In this document: positions 1 through 10,599 of the stretch, piece by piece
How positions within the stretch are numbered: position 1 is the first letter of the stretch
Layout of the letters: each line of letters opens with the position of its first letter
DNA from: Anisakis pegreffii
Taxonomy: Eukaryota; Nematoda; Chromadorea; Rhabditida; Anisakidae
Direction of reading: 5' to 3'
DNA: 64,000 nt
Assembly: GCA_035041965.1 (NCBI GenBank)
Contig: JAPYMA010001218.1
Span: 1 to 64,000 of the forward strand
Position numbers and translations under genes: made by a program
The notes under the pieces: model-generated
What the model saw: only the letters and a program-made list of their open reading frames with translations
Told to the model about the DNA's origin: nothing
The model's database searches: none

Positions 1-341
1 CATTGAATTGAGAAATATTTCGTAAATTTAGCGGAATAACAAATACACTGAATGATTTAGGATTATAATGAGATATCGCAATTGGAATTTTCGATGAAGA
101 GATCTGAATGGAGAATATTGGAAAATGAAAATAATGGAGAAATATTGACAATGAGAAAAGAGAAAATTGAATTTGAGAATTCGAGCATTTAGATTTCTCA
201 ATTTTTTAAAGATTTTTTGCGACCATTCAAGCGATTTCCACCAAAATTTATAAAGCGCTTTGTGCTTTGTTCAAAATCTCACTCTTTCATTTATTTTGCG
301 CTTTGCATTTGAATGCGGCACGGGCACCAGGCAATGGGAAT

Positions 342-387
342 ATGCAAATCAAGTAAATATATGTATAGTCAACCATACATATATAGG
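342..387 (+). promoter_or_regulatory. Octamer plus TATA-like block, array copy 1
   Basis: ATGCAAAT (342-349) is followed about 30 bases later by CATATATAGG (378-387). The same pair, at similar spacing, precedes the other three array genes. It resembles a POU-octamer plus TATA promoter. Function is inferred only from conservation of the arrangement. Confidence 0.4.
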
Positions 388-457
388 AGAATGTACCTCA
401 CTGTCAATTTGTTCTGTTCTTACTATCATTGTTCATCAACTGCAATTTGTTCTGAAA

Positions 458-643
458 ATGTTTCTTGAAACGCCGGCCATATTCCAATTGTTTGTTTCTC
501 AACTCTGGCAGATACCCCGAGCGAAAGTGAGAGGAAATGACATCCAGATTAGGCGATTTCAGCGAAACAGTATGAACCTCTTGAATTCAAAACAGTGCTC
601 TTTTCCTTCCCGAAAGTGGATATCGAAAATTAATTGCAATTGA
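458..643 (+). CDS. Upstream ORF or 5' exon, diverged copy of the 28-codon ORF
   Basis: An ATG at 458 opens a frame starting MFLETPAIFQLF, related to the 28-codon ORF found before genes 2, 3 and 4 (core ETPTV..LFA). In this copy the three codons after Met differ and the common stop is lost by a frame change, so the frame runs to a stop at 643. A GTGAGA donor-like site follows codon AAA near 527, at the place where the other copies have CG/GTGAGA. It may be a noncoding 5' exon of gene 1 rather than a protein. The coding status is uncertain. Confidence 0.2.
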   Translation: MFLETPAIFQLFVSQLWQIPRAKVRGNDIQIRRFQRNSMNLLNSKQCSFPSRKWISKINCN

Positions 644-1297
644 GGAAGGGGGAGGGGGGGGATGGACGATTTAGCTGGGTTCTGAGTTGACGATTAACAC
701 ATATATTCGAGAATTAGCATAAAGAAGAATAGGGCTTAGGTTCAGTTCATGTGATCATTTTCAATGAGAATGTAATCATTGCTGTGTGTATGCGTGTGCA
801 TCGACCAAGTTCAGTGGGTATCTGATCGCTTGAACGTAAAGATAAGTCTTATTTGCGAAAGAAATCCACCAGCGTCTAACTGATCGCAAGTAAGAAAAAA
901 AGATCATTAATTAGGCACTATATAATCGATGAAATATGATCGAAAAAGATCACTCAGTTGCTCATCATTTTGTTAATTCCTCGTGCATTCGTTCAATTCA
1001 AGACGCGCAATTCTCGATTGTTCATTGATTTGATTGGTTTGTCTATTGATTCACTCAGCTGATCAATGTACTTTGAGTGAAAGAGCTGCTTCAAAGTCGC
1101 TACACTCATCACTAGCACCATTACTTTCCGAGCTTGGGTCCGTCCCGCGATTCTACATATACGGCATTGTCATTTCATTTTCACGCCATCCCGTCCAACT
1201 CCTAACCAAGCTTGAAAAAGACCTGAAAACACTTGAAGTGTGCTGACGAAAATCGAACATTTCAATCTGAAGCCGTAATAGCTAGTAGTTTTGAGAG

Positions 1298-1400
1298 GAT
1301 AAAATTAGACGAATAAAAGCGATTGTGATTGGTAGATACCATGGCGCCGTTGCAATTCGCAGCGTAATATGGTGATTCGCTGGGCTGGTGGTTATTGCAG
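1298..1400 (+). promoter_or_regulatory. Proximal promoter block of gene 1
   Basis: GATAA (1298-1302), then GAATAAAAGC (1311-1320), then a TTATTGCAG acceptor-like site ending at 1400, 28 bases before the ATG. All four array genes share this order. The GATA box would fit GATA-factor control in gut or epidermis. The AG may accept a spliced leader or a 5'-UTR exon. These roles are inferred. Confidence 0.4.
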
Positions 1401-1428
1401 GCATTTGTACTTAAAATATTTCGAGAAG

Positions 1429-3675
1429 ATGACCAGACTGTGGTTCGTGTTCGTGTTGGTAGTGCTGCTATCTGCTCAACCTTATTCAGCAGAAGGAAGT
1501 GATGACGGTTCTGCTCTACGATACCAATCACATTCAATCGGTGAGTTATTTCGTTTTAGCACTCCCTACGCATATTTTGCATGAATTTGAAGTCGATTGA
1601 AACAATGAAGTTGACACTTAGAGGGATGCACATTCATTCGAGTGTGCCTTTGGTACACCGAGACTACAAATATATCGAAAATTAGCCTCACCTGCCAACA
1701 AATTTAAAGGATCCCTCATTCAACGTTACGAGGGTTATACACGAGGGGATTATTGAGCAACTATCATCACATCAATCATGAAGTTTATTTCTTATGTGTT
1801 CTCGTTATGAGCTGCCACTCTTTGATTGCTTTACGGAGTATTTATAAGACGTGTGATCCGCTTTCGCATGATTATGAGTTTCTTTTTGTGTTGCATTCCA
1901 CTGAAATCCTTTAGTATCTATTGCTATTGTTATCCGTTCCCTGTATAGCATATAGCATAAAACGCCGTCGTGAATCAACCATAGTCTATTTCACTTCAAT
2001 GATGAACGAGAGCACTGAAAGAAGAACTTGTATGCTGAAACTAGTAGGCCCTGGTGCATCGAGACACCAGGTTAATTACGATGCATGCTAATTTGTCAAA
2101 TTAGTTACGTGCTGTACTGCCCGTTCGGAAAACTGTCGGTTAGGCAATGTCTTTAGGCAAACTGTCATTAGGCTAAATGTCTTTAGGCAGATTGACCGGT
2201 CACAATATGATCAAATTATACTCTTAAGCACGATATTTTGACACAGATCAAACGTCATTTATTAAATTGGCATATTTCTAGTCATTTGCCAATTGCATTC
2301 ACTGTCATTGAAACGGAAAGTTTCTTTGGGCGCTACCAGTTCCAGTTACTCACATTGCGTAAAATATCAAACATCAGATAGAGATCGGTGTAGAACCTTC
2401 ACTGCTCAATAAAAATAAATGTAGTCTTGATCAGAGATGTCTCTACTCCAGCTAAACTATTCTATTCCTGTTCCATTTCAAGGAATGAAATAGAACAGTT
2501 CTCAAACGAGGATCGCACAGGACAAAATAAAATAGAGCCGTTTTAGAGAGGAATAGAACAGAATAGAAATGATCCCAGAAAGGTGGTATAGAGACATCGC
2601 TAGTCTTGATTACAAGATGATAGCGACAACGATGTGTTGCAATGAGAATGAATGTATTTTTTCAGTTGGCAACTGAGAGTATAATTATTCATAGGATAAC
2701 TTTTTACTTGTCACTTCTGTAACCAAGTCGAGCACCTCTTTCTCAAAACATAAAATCTAAATCAAAAACATAAAATCTAAATCTCAAGAATTTGGTAGAT
2801 AATCCAAACAAAAGTAGTTATTATCTTCAATTCAGATCTTACAGGAGAAAGATTCCCAGAAGCGACGGCTGAACAACAACAAAATGTTGTGGAAAACGGA
2901 GGCCGATGAGTTCCGGAATGCATGGGCGATGCAACTACTTAAGGACCAGGGAACGAAGGATCGGGGTCATCAGTCTAATTTACAGTGCCTCGCAGAAGTC
3001 TCGTCCATATGTTCAAAGAAGAAATTGATTATTATTGTGATTGATTATCATTGAGAAATATTGTAATTGATTATTACTGTCAGTTATTGTCGACCTAATA
3101 TCGTGTCAAGACTATATGCCGAGTGGCCAATCATTATAATTATTAAGTGATCACTGAATATTGAGTAATAAATATTATATCAAATTCCACTGCGCATCCC
3201 ACCGCACGCTGATCTTATTCATTTTTACTGAGAGTATAATTATTGAGTATAATTATTCATAGGATAACTTGTTACTTGTCACTTCTTAATCAATCATTTA
3301 AAAGATATATTCAGCTAGTGACGCAAAAGCAACACGGTTTTACAAAAGTAAGTTGGTGATTATATTTTAGAAAACTCATGAATTGTTCTTTTGACAGTAA
3401 TGCGAATTGATTGAAATTGCACTCTGTACTCAATTCAGGTGTCAGTTCAATTCCTACCCTTGAAATGCCGAATGTAACATGTTTGAAGATTATGAAGTTA
3501 TTATGACGTTAAGTTACTCGAGCTTCTGCAAATGATTCAAGTTCTATTGAAAACCCCTCATGGATTTTCAGGACTTCGCAAATCTCATTCCGGACACGGA
3601 AATCCCAGCCTTCCTCTCAGCTGCATGTCCGTAGTTGCGACGGAATTCGATGAATCGGATGATTTTCTAGAATAA
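1429..3675 (+). CDS. Array gene 1: small secreted protein with an altered C-terminus
   Basis: Three exons, 1429-1540, 3315-3347 and 3572-3675, are joined in phase 1 and give 82 residues. Exon 1 encodes Met-Thr-Arg, a hydrophobic core (WFVFVLVVLLSAQ) and a likely signal-peptidase site after about residue 21. Its downstream part (SDDGSALRYQSHS) is unlike the other copies. Exon 2 encodes the family motif ASDAKATRFYK. The last exon starts RLRKSHSGHG, so it is basic and then Gly/His, as in gene 2. It then reads past the place where sister genes stop, into sequence homologous to their 3' UTR, and ends with the acidic TEFDESDDFLE. The stop overlaps an AATAAA. Intron 1 holds a hAT MITE and an LTR-like repeat. 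Function is unknown. A secreted peptide of antimicrobial or cuticle type is a guess from composition. Confidence 0.6.
2432..2602. mobile_element. Non-autonomous hAT element (MITE) in gene 1 intron 1
   Basis: A 171-bp element with imperfect terminal inverted repeats: CAGAGATGTCTCTA at the left and TAGAGACATCGCTA at the right. It is flanked by the direct 8-bp repeat GTCTTGAT (2424-2431 and 2603-2610). The 8-bp target duplication and YAGNG-type ends are hAT hallmarks. A related longer copy lies at 25141-26371. Confidence 0.75.
2718..3228. repeat. LTR-like dispersed repeat, copy 1
   Basis: About 510 bp starting TGTAACCAAG and ending TTTTTAC, closely similar to 25733-26225. It has no long ORF and carries an AATAAA. 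The flanking sequence ACTGAGAGTATAATTATTCA occurs on both sides, so the site has also been locally duplicated. I read it as a solo LTR or non-autonomous element. Its end (AC rather than CA) is atypical. Confidence 0.5.
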
Positions 3676-4704
3676 AATACGTGTTGAATTTTTTCCGTGA
3701 ATACTTCTCGTGAATATTCAGGGCTATTAATTGCAACACGCAAGCAATGTTCCGTTGCAAAACTAAGTGAACTACTCTGGCGAAGTAAAAAAGTCATTTA
3801 TGACCTGATTTGTGCAAACTGGCTAACGCATCTCGATGAGATCAAGTAGTGAAAATTTTTCAGAACCTTCTGCGACATGCTCTCAGAAACATTTGTACAT
3901 ATGAAATTATTCGCAAGTGAAATTATTACACGTGAAATTATTCAGCATAGTTTGGAGGATTGCAAAACCTTGTCCAACAACAGCGTGCTTTTACTGAACT
4001 AAAAATGATACCCAATGAGATTGATTCAGTCACTTCGAGGTTTCTGCAATGATCTTAAAGAATAGGTGGCTTAAGCGGCATGTATAAATTGCATACACAT
4101 AATAACAGTGTGGCCGTATTCATCGGATTCCGATTTCTGTTCGAAGTATTATCTTAAGAAATTGAAATTTTCGTCTAACAAAATATGTCCTCATATTAAT
4201 ATGTCCTCACGATTTTCTTATATGGTGTGCTTAAAGAGTATCTGTTATGATTATGAGAATAGAATTGAAATGCATCAATATATAAAACAATAAGACAAAA
4301 TGTAAACTGCTCACGACACTCAGTATGTTGTCTGACATCGTCATTTCAATTTTTCGGATGGTAATTGCACTCAATTGGGAAAATATTTGTGAATTTGGTC
4401 GGAATAAGAAAATCAGTGAATAATTTGCGATTATAACGAGACGACGGCGTTGGAATTTTTGATGTAGATAACTGAATAAAGAACACGGGAAAGCGATCAT
4501 AACAGAGAAATATTAGGCAATCAGAAAACTTAGTTTGAGAATTAGAGGGTTTGGCTATGTGCTCACTTTTCTTTTCTTGTACATTTTTACAGCCCTCCAA
4601 ACGATTTCAACCCCAAATTCATTAAAAATTTTCTGTCCGGATCAAAATCTCACCTGTTTTGCAGCTTGCATTTTAATGAGGCATGGGTATGAGAAAATGG
4701 CAAT
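3676..4704. other. Gene 1 3' flank and gene 2 distal upstream region
   Basis: There is no supportable gene. The left part matches the 3' flanks of the other array units (GTTAATTGCAACACG..GCAATGTTCCG, then a GTATAAATTGCATACAC block). From about 4300 the sequence matches the start of the window, where the next duplicated unit begins. Short ORFs here are not conserved between units. Confidence 0.5.
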
Positions 4705-4748
4705 ATGCAAATCAGGCGTAAACATGTAGTTAGTTGTGTATATATAGG
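4705..4748 (+). promoter_or_regulatory. Octamer plus TATA-like block, array copy 2
   Basis: ATGCAAAT at 4705-4712 and TATATATAGG ending at 4748. It is the counterpart of 342-387. Confidence 0.4.
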
Positions 4749-4796
4749 AAAGTGATCCTCACAGTTATTGTTCATCAAGCACAATTTGTTCTGAAA

Positions 4797-4883
4797 ATGT
4801 CATACAGCGTCGAAACGCCGACCGTGTTCAAGTTGTTTGCTCCTCAACTGCTGCAAATACCCCCTAGTGGTGAGAGGAAATAA
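4797..4883 (+). CDS. Conserved 28-codon upstream ORF or 5' exon, copy 2
   Basis: It reads MSYSVETPTVFKLFAPQLLQ and ends PPSGERK, then TAA. The same 28-codon frame with the same start and stop occurs at 15483-15569 and 26950-27036. It begins about 50 bases after a TATA-like box and contains a GTGAGAGG donor-like site just before the stop. It could be a micropeptide, a uORF in a 5'-UTR exon, or a noncoding exon that only looks open. It is out of frame with the downstream signal-peptide ORF if spliced to the acceptor at 5446. Confidence 0.3.
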   Translation: MSYSVETPTVFKLFAPQLLQIPPSGERK

Positions 4884-5343
4884 TATTCACATTAGGTGAT
4901 TTTAGGAAAATAGAATGAACTTCTTGAATTCAATAGAGTGCGCTCTTCTCTACCTCGGAAGTGGTTGTCAAATGCTGGTTGTAATTGAGAGTAAGAATGA
5001 ATGATTCAGCCGGCATCTCAGTCTAGCAATAGGCTTCAAGCAATAGGGCTCGAGTTTCTGTTTACGTTAACTTTTTTCCTTGATGCACTGATCAGGCAGA
5101 TGCCTGTTCATTTGATCGCAAAGAAAAGCTCAAATTGAAGAAGACTGCTTTCCATCTTTGGGTACGTCCCGCGATCCTCCACACATAGAATTGTCATTTC
5201 ATTTTCTCGAATTCCCGTCCAAGTTGTAAGCAAGTTTGAAAAATGGTAGAAATTCAGCTGTATCATGACCTGAAAGCACTCGGAGGGACTGACGAAGATG
5301 GAGCATTTCTATCTGAAGGCGTAATACCTTGTTGTTCTGAGAG

Positions 5344-5446
5344 GATAAAACTACCGTAATAAAAGCGCTCGTGATTGGTAATTACCATCGCGCTGTTGCT
5401 ATTAGCAGCGTTTTGTGACGATTAGCTGAGTTGGTGGTTATTCCAG
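5344..5446 (+). promoter_or_regulatory. Proximal promoter block of gene 2
   Basis: GATAA (5344-5348), TAATAAAAGC (5357-5366) and an acceptor-like TTATTCCAG ending at 5446, in the same order as in the other copies. Confidence 0.4.
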
Positions 5447-5474
5447 GAATTTGTGCTGAAAATATTCCGAGAAG

Positions 5475-7234
5475 ATGGCCAAATTTTGGTTCATGTTCAC
5501 TGTGGTAATGTTGCTATCTGCACAAGTTTGTTTGGCACAACCCTCGTGGTGGCTTCCGAATGGTGAGTTAATTGGTTCTAACGTTACTAACGCATAAACT
5601 GCATGAATTTGACATTGATTAAAGCGATGAGATTGGTTCTTGAAGGGGTGCACATTTCGAATGTGCCTTTGGAATGCCGAGATTACAAATTAAAAGAAAA
5701 TTAGCCTCACCTGCCACTAAATTTGAAGCATCCTTTGCGAGAGTGAAATAAGAGGAAATTGTTGAGCAACTATCATACCAATCAGGAATTCCCCCTAATT
5801 ATTCATTCTATATTTTCGTTATCAATCACCGTACTTTAATTCTTTTGCAAAGAATCGGTAAGACGTGTCATGGTTATGATTTCCTCTTCGTGATGCACTC
5901 CGCTGAGAACATTGGATACCTGAGTAGTGCTGTTTTCCGTTCACCAAATAGCACGGATGCCGTCGTTGGTCAATCTTAATCTATTTCAAACCAATGATGA
6001 CCAAGAATATTCAAATAGGACCTTGCATTCTGAAACTAATGGGCCCTGGTGCATCGAGATGCCGGGTGAATTACGAGGCTATTTTGCCCAGTTACTTACG
6101 TTTAGTGCTGATGAATAAAAATCTCTCTGCTGGTTCCGATGAAGGACATGAATATGTTTGTACCCAAATTTTATCCAGTTCACCACAATTTTTCCATTTA
6201 AGATCATGCGTCATTCATCAAACTGATATATCTATTTAATGTCAGGTGAAGATCTTCGCAAAACCTCCGCAACCCAGTGATAATGATTACAGTTTTTCAA
6301 AAGTCGAGGATAAGAATAGCATCATTCATTGGGTTATTATTGCTAGTCATTTCTTAATTATTCATTTAAAAGATTTTTTCAGATGATGGCGCAGAAGCGA
6401 CGCGGGTCCATAAAAGTAAGTCCTTGATTATTTTCCAGAGAACACACGAATTGTAATGGGATTAAGCGGCCATAACGCGAATTCAATGAAAATGTAGTCT
6501 GAACTCAATTCAGGTGTCAGTTCAATTCCTGCCAATGAAACCTCAAATGTAATATTTTTGATGATTTTGAAATCAAAAATGCCAGATTTAGTATGTGTGA
6601 AGGTTCTGAAATATGATTTTTTTCAGATCTAGGCCCTAACGCACCGCAGGTCTTCAAAAGTAAGTTTTTACTCATTTCATAGACAACTCATGAATTGAAA
6701 TGGAACTACGTGGCAACTATAAGGTCCAACAGTGCGATTTCATTGACATTGTACTCTGAGACGGATTTAGCTGTCAGTTCAATCTCAACCTTTGGCACGC
6801 GAAATGTGTTTTGACTGAAGATTCTCAAATCAGTCTTTTTTTTCTAAATCGCCCTCTCACGAATCAACTGATCTTGCGATAACATATGGGTCAGGTAATC
6901 AACTTTGATCACTCTTCGGCAGTGAGGAAAACCTCCGAAATTTCATTCTGAAGGAGCCGATTGCGACAAGAAATTGCACCCAGCTTCAGTCGTTCTCTCA
7001 GGCAAAATGAGAACACCTAGCTTCCTGCAAGAATTCGAATGATCACGCTGTAAAACATCCAAAACCTATTTCCACCAGCCCGAGCTTCTGCAAATGATTC
7101 AAGTTCTCTGAAAAATCACGAATATTTCAGGGGGAGGAGGTCACGGTGGTCACGGTGGTTTCGGTGGTTTCGGTGGACACGGCAGTAATAACCCTCATGA
7201 CCCTCGTGCTCAGCGCATTCTCGGATTGTTCTAA
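5475..7234 (+). CDS. Array gene 2: secreted Gly/His-rich peptide
   Basis: Four exons, 5475-5562, 6383-6415, 6627-6659 and 7131-7234, are all joined in phase 1 and give 85 residues. Exon 1 is a signal peptide (MAKFWFMFTVVMLL..VCLA) plus QPSWWLPN. Its start is fixed by 88-nt near-identity with genes 3 and 4. Exon 2 encodes DDGAEATRVHK. Exon 3 is a diverged sister unit ending in VFK. Exon 4 opens with a Lys-Arg pair, continues as GGGHGGHGGFGGFGGHG, and ends RAQRILGLF. The size, signal peptide and Gly/aromatic/His repeats resemble nematode NLP/caenacin-type antimicrobial peptides and plant Gly/His peptides. That is a similarity of composition, not proof of homology. Confidence 0.7.
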
Positions 7235-8956
7235 GCCCGATGATTTTGTGGACTAAATTGTGCGTCGAATGAACAACTTTCTGTGAATACTTTTCCTATA
7301 TGTCGAATGAATGTTCACTGTTGTTAATTGCAACACGTATGCGATGTTCCGTTTCACCTTTAGGTGAACTACTCTAGCGAAGTATAAAAGTCTTTTCTGA
7401 CCACGTTATCTGCAAAGCGATCAACGGGATCAAATAGTGGAACTGCAAAAGTCTTGTTCAGAACCTTCTGCAAACATGCCCTCAGAAACATTCCTATGCA
7501 TGAAATTATTTGCAAGTGGAATTATTATAAACGTTGTAGTCAATACAGTTTAGAAGACTTCCAAATGTTCTCCCACGATGCACGTCAACTAGAAAATATG
7601 CTCAATGAGATAGATAAGTTTTTTGTAATGATCTGAAAGAACAAATGGCTTGAGCAGCATGTATAAATTGCGTACACTTAACAACAGTATGGTCATATTC
7701 ATGGGATTCTGATTTTTGTTCGAGGTGTTGCCTTGAGAAACTGAACTCTCCGTCCGACAAAATTTATCTTCATCTTAAACCAACAGTTCTTCTTTTATGA
7801 TGTGCTTAAAAGTATTTACTATTTCTATGAGATCTGTGGGTACGAGTCACTCGAGCGTGATGGAAAAAGTAAACACAGTTAAGCACTACATGGTTTTATT
7901 GAACAGGGATTAACCTTATTCGGTGAAGAACCATACAGAACTGAAAATCTTATCCAACAATTTAGCAATTTTTTTTGAGCCAGAAGGCATGCCGAGGAAG
8001 ACAATTATATGTAATTTCCAACATGCTGATAAGATTTGAGGTTGTAATCTACGTTAACACGAAGAATGTAGTCCCAACAGTTAGTGAGTAGAGCGAACAA
8101 ATCAATGTATATTTTGATATCAGACTGCTATTGTTTTTTCCGTTCACTCGAAACAACTCATGCTGTAACAGCCCGCTATGTTTACAGTTTAATTCACCTA
8201 AAGCAAAAATGAAGTGCCAGTCACTTTCGATGCGAGTTTCTTCAATCAAGCAATCAACTCTTGATCAGAGTCTGATCCTCGTCCATCACGACAGTCCTTT
8301 AAAAAAGAACGAGGGAAGTTTTGGTGAATGGTTAACAAATCTGAAGGATCCCTCATTCAACATTCCGAGGGTGAAATATATGAGGGGACAATCGTGATTT
8401 CCATCTAATTATTTCTACTATGTTTTCGTTATGAGCCATTGTACTTTAATTCCTTCGCAAAGAATCCGAAGACATAATTATGATTTCGTCCTCGCGATGC
8501 ATTCCATTAAAAAAAACATTGAATACCTGGGTATTGTTGTTTTCTCTTGCCTAAATAGCATGAACGCTGCCACTGGTCAACCTTAATCTGAGAATATTCA
8601 AAGAGGACCTTGCATGCTGAAATTGACAGGCCCTGGTGCATCGATACACGCTAATTCGACAATTTAGTTACGTATTGTGCTGATGAGTAAAAATCTCTCT
8701 GGTAGCCCCTCAAATTAACAGCCTGAATACGTTTGTACCCTAATGTCATCCAGTTTACCACGATATTTTAATTAAAAATCATGCGTTATTCTCTAAATTG
8801 ATGGAGATTTAATCTGAGTTAACGACCTGCGCAGAACCTCCGCAACTCATTTTTAATAATAGCAGTCTTTCAGTATTGGGGGAATGGACTATCATCATTC
8901 ATTGAGTGATTACTGCTTGTCATTTCTTTATTATTTATTCGGAAGATTTTCTTCAG
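7235..8956. other. Gene 2 3' flank and start of a 5'-truncated repeat unit
   Basis: 7235 to about 7850 matches the array 3' flank seen also after genes 1 and 3. About 8050-8335 is not obviously shared. From about 8335 the sequence resembles intron 1 of gene 2 (GGATCCCTCATTCAAC.., ACTTTAATTC..GCAAAGAATC), so this unit begins inside intron 1 and lacks a leader exon. Confidence 0.45.
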
Positions 8957-9553
8957 CTTATGAAGCAGAAATAATGCGGGTTCAAAAAAATAAGTTCTTG
9001 CTTAATTTATAGAGAGCTCATGACTTGCAATGAAACTAAGCGGCACTAATATGGCCCAACAATGTGATTTCATTGAACGAAATCCAGCTTCGTTTGGAGC
9101 GTCAAATGCGCTTTGTTTGCAGTTTCTGAAGTCAGTTATTTCCTCTCTAAATCCCCCTCGCTTCTCACTTCACGAAGATGCAATCAATCGCTCTTGCGAT
9201 CACATATGGTTCAAGTAATGAACTTTGATCATCCCTTCGGCGGTGAAGGAGACCTCCGATGTCCTATTTATAAAAAATCCGTTTTTAACAGGAAATTGCA
9301 ATTGTTGTTCAGGCATAATGTGCAGTTGTTGAATTGTTCTCTCAGGCATACTTAGAATCTCTCGCTCCTTTGCAGAAATTCAAATGATCACGCAGTGAAA
9401 CGAAACCAATTTCCAAATTCTCGATCTTCTGCAAATAATTCAAGTTCTGTCAAAAATCTCTTGTCAATTTCAGTGGGAGGTCACGGCGGAATTGACCACA
9501 TCTCTACGGTCGAGGGAAATCTCGCGAATGGCCTTCTTCGTATGCGCACCTGA
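8957..9553 (+). pseudogene. 5'-less remnant of an array gene
   Basis: The first remnant exon (8957-8989) matches the A.ATRVHK exon (reads YEAEIMRVQK), but its donor is ATAAG instead of GTAAG. A terminal exon (9474-9553) follows a TTTCAG, reads GGHGGIDHIST.. and ends LRMRT then stop. No leader exon, promoter block or 28-codon ORF precedes it. I call it a pseudogene. The terminal exon could in principle serve gene 2 by alternative splicing. Confidence 0.6.
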
Positions 9554-9746
9554 GCAGATGATTTTGTCGACTAAATTATGTGGCGAGTGAATACGTTCCT
9601 TTTCCTATATGCCGATTGAATGTTCACAGTTGTTAATTGTAACACTTATGCAATGATAGTATGAGTAATAATAATAAAAATTGTTGAATTGTAGGCGGTT
9701 CTTCCGTACTTTTTGCGCATTAGCTCGATCAGTTACAACTATTCAC

Positions 9747-9747
<1 letters not shown>

Positions 9748-9796
<49 letters not shown>

Positions 9797-9820
9797 TATT
9801 ACTCTTACTATCATTATTAC
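9748..9820 (+). repeat. (TTA)n microsatellite
   Basis: About 17 clean TTA units, then interrupted units to about 9820. The Ile- or Tyr-rich ORFs through it are artefacts of the repeat. Confidence 0.9.
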
Positions 9821-10055
9821 TTACCAAAATGCGCATCGCAACGCATACTCATTTGTTCATCCACTTATGCAATGTTATGTTTCAGATCAAAGTAAACTAC
9901 TCTGGCTAAGTAAAAAAAGTCATTTCCGACCAGACTATCTGCAAAGTGATCAGTGGATTTCCTTGAGATCAAATAGTGGAAATGTAAAAGTCATTTTCAA
10001 CCTTCTGTGAACAAGCTCTCAGAAATATTTCTGCATATGGAATTAGTCGCAAGTA

Positions 10056-10594
10056 GTATTCGTTGGGGAACGGGCTCCCCGTCGTGGACCCCGGTGGGGA
10101 ACACGAGGAGCGCTCCCCCCGCGCAATTAGCTCCCTGACTTTTTCGCGGGGACCCCTACGTCCAATTTTCTCACCGCGGGAACCCCACCCCCGGGTGATC
10201 CGCTCCCCGGCCTTTTCTCAGGGACTCCCCCGCCATCCAGTTTCGCTCCCCGACGGGGAGGACGAGATCCCCGTCCTTCTCGATGGGGAGGACTGGGAGC
10301 GCGAACAATCAATTGAAAATGGTGAAAGATGCAACGCTTTCAATATTGTTTTGTTGATTGTTTTGAAATGTGAGTATAAGGTGCACTTGAAAGAAAACTA
10401 CTTTAAAAAAGAAAAATCTTTAAAAATTGAAATTTTGTCAAAAAAATGAGCTGAAATGCTTCCCGTCCTCCCCGTCGGGGAACACTGGGAGCGGTCAATC
10501 CCCGAAAGGGCCTCCCCCGCGCAATTTGCTCCCCGACTTTTTCGCAGGGACCCACCGTCCAATTTTCTCCCCGCGGGGTCCCCCCTCGTGAACG
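10056..10594 (-). mobile_element. GC-rich TA-flanked MITE, inverted copy
   Basis: GC-rich arms made of GGGGAGC/GCTCCCC and CGGGGA runs surround an AT-rich core of about 150 bp, in otherwise AT-rich DNA. The left end (TA then GTATTCGTTGGGGAACGGG) is the reverse complement of the right ends of the copies at 20189-20752 and 29097-29760. The other end is truncated relative to them. ORFs across the arms occur in several frames and are compositional artefacts. Confidence 0.7.
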
Positions 10595-10599
10595 TAATA

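Noticed and set aside
8131..8397. 88-codon ORF in gene 2 3' flank and remnant unit
   Set aside because: It crosses a duplication breakpoint, is not conserved in sister units and has no motif.
9681..10010. ORFs with poly-Ile or poly-Tyr runs
   Set aside because: They are translations of the (TTA)n microsatellite in two frames and have no other coding feature.
10063..10449. Pro/Arg-rich ORFs on both strands across the GC-rich elements (also at 20158-20793 and 29075-29775)
   Set aside because: Open frames occur in several frames at once because stop codons are rare in GGGGAGC/CCCCGAC repeats. The elements have MITE ends and no conserved frame.
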